64,000 nt of DNA. Source: Hydnum rufescens UP504 (taxonomy: Eukaryota > Basidiomycota > Agaricomycetes > Cantharellales > Hydnaceae). Each line of letters begins with the position of its first letter. Position 1 is the first letter of the stretch. Shown here one piece after another: positions 57,311-64,000 of this stretch. A model generated the notes under the pieces. It did not search any database and was not told the origin of the DNA. It saw only the letters and a list, made by a program, of their open reading frames with translations. The stretch covers positions 185,872 through 249,871 of the forward strand of contig MU128961.1 in the NCBI GenBank assembly GCA_014904985.1. Direction: 5' to 3'. The position numbers and the translations under genes were made by a program.

Positions 57311-58671
57311 CGATGTACTCTGTCAAGGAATCTATGCAACGTTCGGTCTCGGGAAAGTGTATTGCATCCAGCTGCCATATCCCATGCGAGGCATTCAATA
57401 CCGGACATGGACACTGGAAGATTTTTCATTCCCTATCCATGACATCGAAATCGATCCAAGCAATAATCTTCTTGTGGTGTTGTCCAGGCAAGTGTCTTTG
57501 TTGATCGGGTCTTATTTTCTGTTAAACTTGGTCCCAACCTGTAGGGCGGCTGTCACCCGGATCGTCCGGATGTTCGCACTGACGCTCTCCAACTCCGCAC
57601 CCTTTTCGATAATAGTCCTCATCCAAGAGCCGTAAGCCACATCCTTTTTTCAGACTTGGAGTACCACGTAGCCCGAGTCATGGGTCGTTTGCTTGCGTCG
57701 TGGGGTCTTGTCGCGGTGAGGCCCGCGGTGAGGCCCGGTTAGAAATATGGGACTGGATGACTGGCCAAAAAATGACGGTGTGTACGACCCATTTCCTCCA
57801 TTACCGTCGGATATTTAGCGTTCTTCATTATTCTGTGCCCAGGTGTTAGAGCCGAGAGATGAGGATGACCGCAACATCTTTTTTTTGTGCTTTCGAATTT
57901 TTAAGTCCCACATCCATTGTGGTTGCGCAGCCGGGGCTCTTAAGGTCTATCAGATCCTCATGGAAACCCCTGGGCTCCGCCCGTCCATACAGCATCGTTT
58001 TGCATGCCCCCTCACGCTCAACGCTCAACTGTTTGGATCACCGGGAATTCACGTTTGGCCCACGGTATTGATCATAGAAACCTCTCGGATCATTCTCCGT
58101 TTCCTTCTCCTTCCTTCCGGCTGGCTGAGGACAGTTGTTATCTTGCCGTCCATTGTGAAGCTGGGAGAGCTTGGTGGGCCATTTTCATGTTCCCCTATCT
58201 TTTTTCCGTCGCTCTCCGATGCAGAGAGACACCTTGGCGATACCCTGGGAAGTCTGGTCAAAGGGTATCTATTTCCACCCCGAACCCGGAACAGGTTACG
58301 ACATGAGTGGAGGACGACTCATAAAATACGCATCTTCGGACGAATACGGTTGGCCTCTTGACGTCTCTCTCTTTGACCTCAATCGGTCTAGAGTTCGTAG
58401 GTTTAGTATGACAAACGCAGATCCAAGCGCAGACTGTCCACTATCTGAGGCAACAAAACGGGATCCATTCCACGGCGGTGTGGTAATCATGGAAGGTCCC
58501 CGTCCTGACTATCTCGCCTCTCGGTCTGTCAGCTCGGATGGTTCCCCATTCAACCCATATGTGCTTTGCGACGATGAGCACATAGTACTTTGGGTGGTAT
58601 GTTTTGTTTTCGTTTCTCGTTGTGGAATCGGCGCATTAATCTTCCTAAAATCAAGGAGGGCTGTCTTGTGA
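57311..58671 (+). pseudogene. F-box gene copy 3: 5'-truncated, keeps native 3' end
   Basis: Second copy of the duplicated segment plus the original 3' end. It lacks the F-box and starts within the GILCQG-like block. It contains IEIDPSNNLLVVLSRQ, EIWDWMTGQKMTV and VAQPGLLRSIRSS in shifted frames, with small indels relative to copy 2, including a CGGTGAGGCCCG duplication at about 57713-57737. The tail (SSDGSPFNPYVLCDDEHIVLWVV) is also present in copy 4. Confidence 0.7.
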
Positions 58672-58751
58672 AGGATGAACATGGGGGTACTCTGGGTTAT
58701 GTGACTAAATTGATCATATTGACTTTGTGATAGTGGTTGTGTGCGCAATGA

Positions 58752-59960
58752 TCAACCGTAACCGGAGGTGAGCGCGGGGTCTACCGCGGGAATGCTAGCT
58801 AACATATTAACTATCTCTCCCGCTAGAGGGCCTTGGGGAATCGAATCTAGGCGTCGTTCGTCGGCCGTCGGATCTCCGCCCCGGTTATAATAAAATTCAG
58901 CAATTCCAGGCTTCTTGGCCATGTACGCGATGGCGCTGTTCACAAAGACTTCCTCGGGCGCACATGCATCGGGGGGGGGTGAGGCAAGAGGGATCATGGC
59001 AAAGTCGAGCGTAATATCTTTTCTGAAGGAGCGAGGGTCTTGACGCCGTGGGAAATATAACTCATGACACTGATCCTCCGCACCGGTCAATGTCAAGAGA
59101 GGACAGACGACACTAATCAGATGAGAGGGCATCATACCCACTCACTTGGGACTCGGGGATCATCCGATCATTCGGTCCTGGCGACGAGCCGTCTCGAATG
59201 TCGCCCACGGGGAGATCGAAAGCAAAGGGAGCGCGTTCTAGACAGTGGGTGATCTTTGGTAAACAGGAACAAAAATCGGATATCACAAAGAGAAACTCAT
59301 TCGAGTTGGCCTGTAAATCGCGGAATGAAGCGAATGGACTGACAGCATAATCTGGGAGTGTGTGGCTAATCACGCGGCAACTGAAAACAACTATAATTTC
59401 CATGTGAGAGAAAAAGAGGAAAACGTGTTACCCTTGGAGCATGCGGCGGCATTGTGAGGTCGTTCAGGGTTGCCGGGCTAGGTTTGGACGGTACCGATTT
59501 TGAGTGAGGATATACGGGGTTAGCGAAAGGCCCACTTCATCTGCGTATGCATCCGCAAACATGGCGAAGGAGAGATTTGAAGCCAGCTTGCCTCTGACAG
59601 TAACAACTTTCCTCGCTGGGCCGATCGGTCCATTGTCCACATCCTCAATCCAACAAGTGGGGAAAGACAGAGATATTATAACACGCAACAAGAGCAGGTA
59701 GAGTTTTGAGTCGATCGGTGAATTCGAAACTCTCGACGTTGTCGTTGAGGTTTGTTGTCAGAGATGGAAGGGTCCTAATTATGAGATCGATATCGAACAG
59801 AGTTGAAGATGCGTGTGCCGTGGTGTTCAGGGAGGGTGTCGATGAGTTGTAGATTCATGATCAAATCCTTCCGGACTGGACGATGTAACAGCGAGATGAT
59901 TTCAGGCAGGCTCTAACACGGCTTGGCATGACGTGTGACTTCGAAGTCAAAAGTTAACTG
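58752..59960 (-). CDS. Uncharacterised conserved gene, copy 2
   Basis: Function unknown. On the minus strand the segments are about 59960-59700 (the LELLLHR...STLLDFDL-type helical part seen in copy 1, with frame breaks), 59691-59464 (NGPIGPARKVVTVRGKLASNLSFAMFADAYADEVG), 59403-59150 (SPFASFRDLQANSNEFLFVISDFCSC) and 59141-58752 (CHELYFPRRQDPRSFRKDITLDFAMIPLA, VFVNSAIAYMAKKPGIAEFYYNRGG, ending TSGYG). Introns probably lie between segments. It is the best preserved of three copies, head-to-head with F-box copy 4 (about 105 bp apart) and tail-to-tail with F-box copy 3. The start codon is not settled. Confidence 0.5.
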
Positions 59961-60064
59961 TCTCTTTAGGCCCTTGGGCCTCGGGCCTCGTACAAGCCTT
60001 GTACGGAGAGTGGACCGCGAAGACACGATTAGTAATCATAATTTGATCGTGGGAAGCCTAGACT

Positions 60065-61769
60065 ATGAGTGCTAATATCAGTCTGTTCACATTTCCTGTG
60101 GAGATACTTACTCAGATATTCGGATTTCTCGAGGGGCGTCAGATCGCGACATGCGGCACGGTGAGTCGTCGCCCATTTTCCCTGCTCTTCATCCCGGAAT
60201 TTCGAACTCCTCGAAGGTGTGTTCCTACTTCGTCATTGAAAACTCGATCGTACTACAATACTTCATCAAACTGGATATGTTTGGCTACGCCAATGTTTCC
60301 GGATCTGTTGATATACTTACGATCCCCACCACGCGTCTAAATCAACTTGAAAAGCACATCGATGCCTGGAACCATCTAGACTAGGTAGAAACTCACATAG
60401 ATGCTCCGCCTTTGGATGATTCCTTCGGTGTACTCTGTCAAGGAATCTTTGCAATGTTCGATCTTAATAAAGTGTACTGCATCCAGCTTCCACATCTCAT
60501 GCGAGGCATTCCATTCCGGCGATGGACACTGGAAGATTTTTCATTCCCTATCCATGAAATCGAAATCGATCCAAGCAATAATCTTGTGGTGTTGTCCAGG
60601 TAAGTGTCTTTGCTGATCGGGTATTATTTCTGTTAAACTTGGTTTCAACTTGTAGGCCACCTGTCTACCCGGATCGTCGGGATATTGGTACCCTTGCTCT
60701 GCATCTCCGCACGCTTTCGGATAATAGTCCTCATCCAAGAGCCATGAGCCCCATCCTTTTTTACTTCGTACACAGTCAGATTGCCACGTGGTCCGAGTCA
60801 TAGGTCGTTTGCTCGGAGTCGCGTTGTGTCTTTCCTGTGAGTCCAGATTAGAAATATGGGACTGGATGACTGGCAAAAAAATGACGGTGTCTGCGACCCG
60901 TTCCTTCCATTACCCTCGGATATTCAGCGTTCTTGAGTATTCCTTGCCTCCAGGTGTTAGAGCTGAGAGATACGAGTGCCCTTACCATTGGTTTTTGTGT
61001 TTTCGAATTTTTAACTGCCACATCCATTGTGGTGGTACAGTATGGGGTCCTTGAGGTCTATCAGATCCTCATGGAAACCCCCGGGGCTCCGCCCGTTCAT
61101 ACAGCATCGTTTTGCATGCCACCTCCCGATCCCGACGAATATGATCCGGCTGTTTACATCCTCGGGAATTCACGTTTGACGCGCGGTATGGATCATAGAA
61201 CCCTCTCGGAGCATTCCTCGTTCCCTTGTCCTTCCTTCCGGTTGGCTGAGGACAGTTGTTATCTTACTATCCAATATGGAAGTTATGGGGAGAGATTGCG
61301 GGCCCGATTTCATGTTCCTCTATCTTCTCTTTGTCGCTCTCCCATGCAGAGAGATACCTTGGCGATACTCTGGGAAGTCTGGTCAAAGAATGTCTATGTC
61401 CACCTCTAGTTTGAAAGGCATCGAATAGATTACGGGATGAGCGGAGGGCGACTCATACACTACATGCCTTCAGTCGAACTCGATTCACGTCTCGACGTCT
61501 CTGTCTTCGACCTCAATTGGTCTAGAGCTCGTAGGCTCGGTAAAATAAGCGCAGATCCACATGCAGACGATGCACCATTTCATTCAATGGAATCGGATCT
61601 ATGGCGTAGTGAGATAGGGATGGAGGGTCCCCGTCCTGTCTATCTCGCCTCTCGGTCTTTCAGCTTGGACGGTTCCCTCGACTCCCCACACATGATTTGC
61701 GACGATGAGCACATGATATCTTGGGCGGTATGTTCTGTTTCGTTTTTCGTTGTGGAACCGCCCTATTAA
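60065..61769 (+). pseudogene. F-box gene copy 4, with in-frame stop
   Basis: Start MSANISLFTFPVEILTQIFGFLEGRQIATCG, then after an intron VIENSIVLQYFIKLDMFGYANVSG and DAWNHLD. The codon after LD is TAG (60382-60384) where copies 1 and 5 have TGG. The rest is well preserved: IEIDPSNNLVVLSR, GRLLGVALCLSCESRLEIWDWMTGKKMTV, FEFLTATSIVVVQYGVLEVYQI, PAVYILGNSRLTRGMDHRTLSEHSSFPCPSFRLAEDSCYLTI, MSGGRLIHYMPS and a tail ending VVEPPY. The C-terminal half looks like a beta-propeller-type ligand region. If the stop is real, only a truncated F-box protein is made. Confidence 0.7.
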
Positions 61770-63265
61770 TCTTCCTAAACTCAAGGTGGGCTGTCCTGTG
61801 AGCGATGAACATGGAAGTGTGGGTTATGTTGATAAATTGATTATATTAACTTTGTGGTAATGGTTGTGTGCGCATTGATCAACCGAGATGGGGGGTGAGC
61901 GTGGAGGACTCCACCGCGGGAATGCTAGCTGACATATCAACTATCGCTTCTGTCAGAGGGCCTTGGGGGCATCGCTCGTCGCAAAGAATATGCGTGCGAT
62001 TTGACTGTAGCAAAGGATCTCCAGGAATTGTCTGATTTGTACGTACATGCATACATACTTACAGTACACTATGGATAAGGGATCCACCCCATCCACCATC
62101 CAAGAATTATGATCAACTCCGGGATGGTACATTAAAGAGGCGCAGGACAGTTGCAAAGATGACTTGCGACGCTTCCACATTTCCCCTCCTTTTTAAAAGA
62201 GTACACGTCGATTCTCTACACCCCAAATAAAATCAAACCACATTTTGTAGAGGTAGGGCATGACAACCCCACCCACACTACACATCTCAAAGCCAAGGTC
62301 GAAATCTGCGCTGAAAACACACGTCAATCGTTACAACGATCCTCTACGATATTCACACCCACCAACGTGGAAATCCCCAAACGACGAGGCCTCTACTTGT
62401 TCCAGGAAGTTTGGGTACGTCCCGGGGTCGACGCAGCACCGGTATGATTCCTCGCCTTGCTCTTAATCAAAATACCTGGTCGCCGGTCGAGGTGTAAAGC
62501 GCTAATTCGAAGGCACGATCCGAATAATTGAGAGCGATGGGCCGGTGTCCTAATATGTGGCTGTGAAAGAAGGAGATTGTCTTTCAAATGCGTTCCCCGC
62601 ACCATACCTCCTTCAGGGGGGTCGGCAATGCGCACTGAGATTCCTGCAGTGGATGGTGTCCACTGGAACACTAGGCTGGAATATGGAGAGATATGTGGGG
62701 GTGCACAATCTTCGGCTGCTTCGCAAGGTGAGGACAACACCACACCAGTGACACTTTTTCCCCATACTGAACCGAGTGCGACTGCACCACTGTCTGTGGT
62801 CACTTACAAAGGAATGTCTCAGTGAATCAAGTGGATATGAAATTACTTACTACGCAGTACTTCCAATACTGTGAGTTCCTCATGCCTTACTCCAGTTAGA
62901 AGTTGTGTTGTGTCTTTGCAATGCCACAATCATCCCCATCGAGGACACCTTGAAATGTACAGTTCCTCGAAAGGTAACGGGCAGCACAATTTTTTAAATC
63001 CCTCAATCAGGAACCTGGGCGTTTCAGACTGAGGATCAAGTGCAAGCCTTTTGGGCACGAGACGGTGTTGTTCATGAAGACGGTGCAGACGCATCAGGGG
63101 AGGCAAGGCAAGGGGGATCATGGCAAAGTTGAGCATGATATCTTTGAAGGAACGAGCTGTCTTGATGCCTTGGAAAATATAATGCTGGTTCAACTTACAG
63201 GTCGGTGTCGATTTGGTTCGAAAATCACATGACTCAGTTTTTTTGGAGGTCTGTTAGGCCACTCC
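61770..63265. other. Remnants of the minus-strand gene and unassigned sequence
   Basis: 61915-61970 matches the 3' end of the minus-strand gene (GGGAATGCTAGCT, AGAGGGCCTTGGGG). 62990-63193 holds another piece of it (FKDIMLNFAMIPLALPP on the minus strand), head-to-head with F-box copy 5. Between them, 62040-62980 has no homology I can see to other copies and only short frames, so an unrelated segment has replaced the middle of the gene. Confidence 0.5.
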
Positions 63266-64000
63266 ATGACTGCTGATCTCAGTCTGTTCACACTTCCTCT
63301 TGAGATACTTACTCGGATTTTTGGATTTCTCGAAGGACGTCAGATCACCGGATGCAGCACGGTGAGTCGTTGCCAGTTTTCCTTGCTCTTCACCGGAATT
63401 TTGAATTCCTTGAAGGTATGTTCCTACTTCAAGCATGCCATTGAAAACTCAATCGTACTACAATACCTCATCAAACTGGACATGTTCGGCTACGCCGATG
63501 TTTCAGGCTCTGTTGATGCATCTGTGGTCCCCGCCACGCGCCTAGATCAACTTGAAAGGCACATCGACGCTTGGAACAATCTAGACTGGGTAGAAGATGT
63601 TTTGCCTCACGACTATGGGTTCGGTATACTCTGTCAAGGGATCCTTGCAACGTCCGATCTTAAGAGTGTGCACTGCATTCAGCTTCCACATCTCGTGCGA
63701 GGCATTCAATTGCGGAGATGGACACTGGACAATTTACCATTCCCTATCTATGGAATCGAAATTGATCCAAGTAATGATCTTCTTGTGGTGGTCTCCAGGC
63801 AAGTGCCTTGGCTGATCGGGAATTATTCTTCTGTTCAACTTGCCATCAACTTGCAGGGAATCTGCCGACCTGGATCCTATGGGTTCTAAAACCATCACTC
63901 TCCATCTCCTCACGCTTTCCGATAGTAGACCTCATCCAAGAGCCATAAGTCACACCCTTTTTTCAGTCCTTACACACGCCCGGAGTTGCCCTTGCCCGGC
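63266..64000 (+). CDS. F-box protein, copy 5 (runs off the window)
   Basis: Probable substrate-recognition subunit of an SCF ubiquitin ligase. Start MTADLSLFTLPLEILTRIFGFLEGRQITGCS at 63266 gives a clear F-box. After a possible small intron (GTGAGTCGTTGCC donor), VCSYFKHAIENSIVLQYLIKLDMFGYADVSG continues, then LERHIDAWNNLDWVED. The Trp lost in copies 2 and 4 is kept here. QGILATSDLKSVHCIQLPHL, RRWTLDNLPFPIYGIEIDP and LLVVVSRQ follow. The reading frame is intact to about 63889, where an intron seems to start. It is the only copy with an undamaged 5' half; the 3' end lies outside the window. Confidence 0.75.

Larger units (their letters stand above)
53910..58538 (+). repeat. 1.22-kb direct repeat flanking a retroelement fragment
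   Basis: 53910-55132 and 57311-58538 are nearly identical: they start CGATGTACTCTGTCAAGG and end CTGTCAGCTCGGA. Left of the first copy and right of the second, the sequence continues as a normal F-box gene (compare copy 4). Between them lies 2178 bp of unrelated sequence. The structure is A-B-insert-B-C, where A-B-C is one gene. Confidence 0.9.

Noticed and set aside
53910..58538. LTR retrotransposon with 1.2-kb LTRs
   Set aside because: The direct repeats are F-box gene sequence continuous with one flank each, lack TG...CA ends, and the interior has no PBS or pol.

Overview
The window is nuclear DNA of a mushroom-forming basidiomycete (Agaricomycete). The genes are split by many short GT-AG introns of roughly 50-80 bp. 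A KDZ-family DNA transposon is present, the GAPDH gene has the 5-nt microexon typical of basidiomycete gpd genes, and there is an expanded F-box family of agaricomycete type. The core of the window (about 17-43 kb) is a B (pheromone/receptor, P/R) mating-type region. It holds three STE3-type seven-transmembrane pheromone receptor genes, two complete CaaX pheromone precursor genes of only 42 codons, and one decayed precursor.

Layout. 1-7.2 kb: a decayed KDZ transposon, with a ~285-bp tandem repeat in front, an ~850-bp internal tandem duplication and a GGGGCCCC-rich tract behind. 7.3-9.4 kb: an uncharacterised, frame-broken gene. 9.76-10.73 kb: a solo LTR with a 5-bp target duplication. 10.7-17.2 kb: an AT-richer, gene-poor stretch with LTR-like debris. 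17.2-18.8 kb: receptor 1. 19.5-21.1 kb: GAPDH. 21.6-26.3 kb: kinetochore protein Spc105/Spc7/KNL1. 26.3-29.3 kb: microsatellite-rich intergenic DNA. 29.3-30.1 kb: histone chaperone Asf1. 31.4-33.1 kb: receptor 2. 34.2-35.8 kb: pheromone genes. 36.1-37.7 kb: proteasome subunit Rpn9. 38.5-40.1 kb: receptor 3. 40.5-43.3 kb: a Cla4-type PAK kinase. 43.6-45.1 kb: a CNOT11-like subunit of CCR4-NOT. 47.6-51.3 kb: an HSP70/HSPA12-like ATPase gene. 51.8-64 kb: an array of divergent gene pairs (F-box gene on +, uncharacterised conserved gene on -), one of which is split by a retroelement fragment.

How it fits together. Farnesylated peptides from the 42-aa precursors are expected to activate the STE3 receptors of a compatible partner. 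The receptors signal through G protein and MAPK to an HMG-box factor. The sequence fits this: all three pheromone-type genes carry the same CCTTTTGTTC box just upstream of a TATA box, and a dense run of ACAA(T/A)G sites lies between receptor 2 and the pheromones. A 13-bp motif (CCGGGARTTGCCG) recurs in the same orientation upstream of receptors 2 and 3 and of the PAK gene. Housekeeping genes are interleaved with the mating genes.

Caution. Several conserved genes carry single-base frame breaks (GAPDH, Spc105, the KDZ transposase, the retroelement ORF1). This looks at least partly like residual indel error in a long-read assembly. CLA4, RPN9, ASF1 and the receptors read cleanly. Exon borders below were inferred by eye from reading frame and GT-AG signals.
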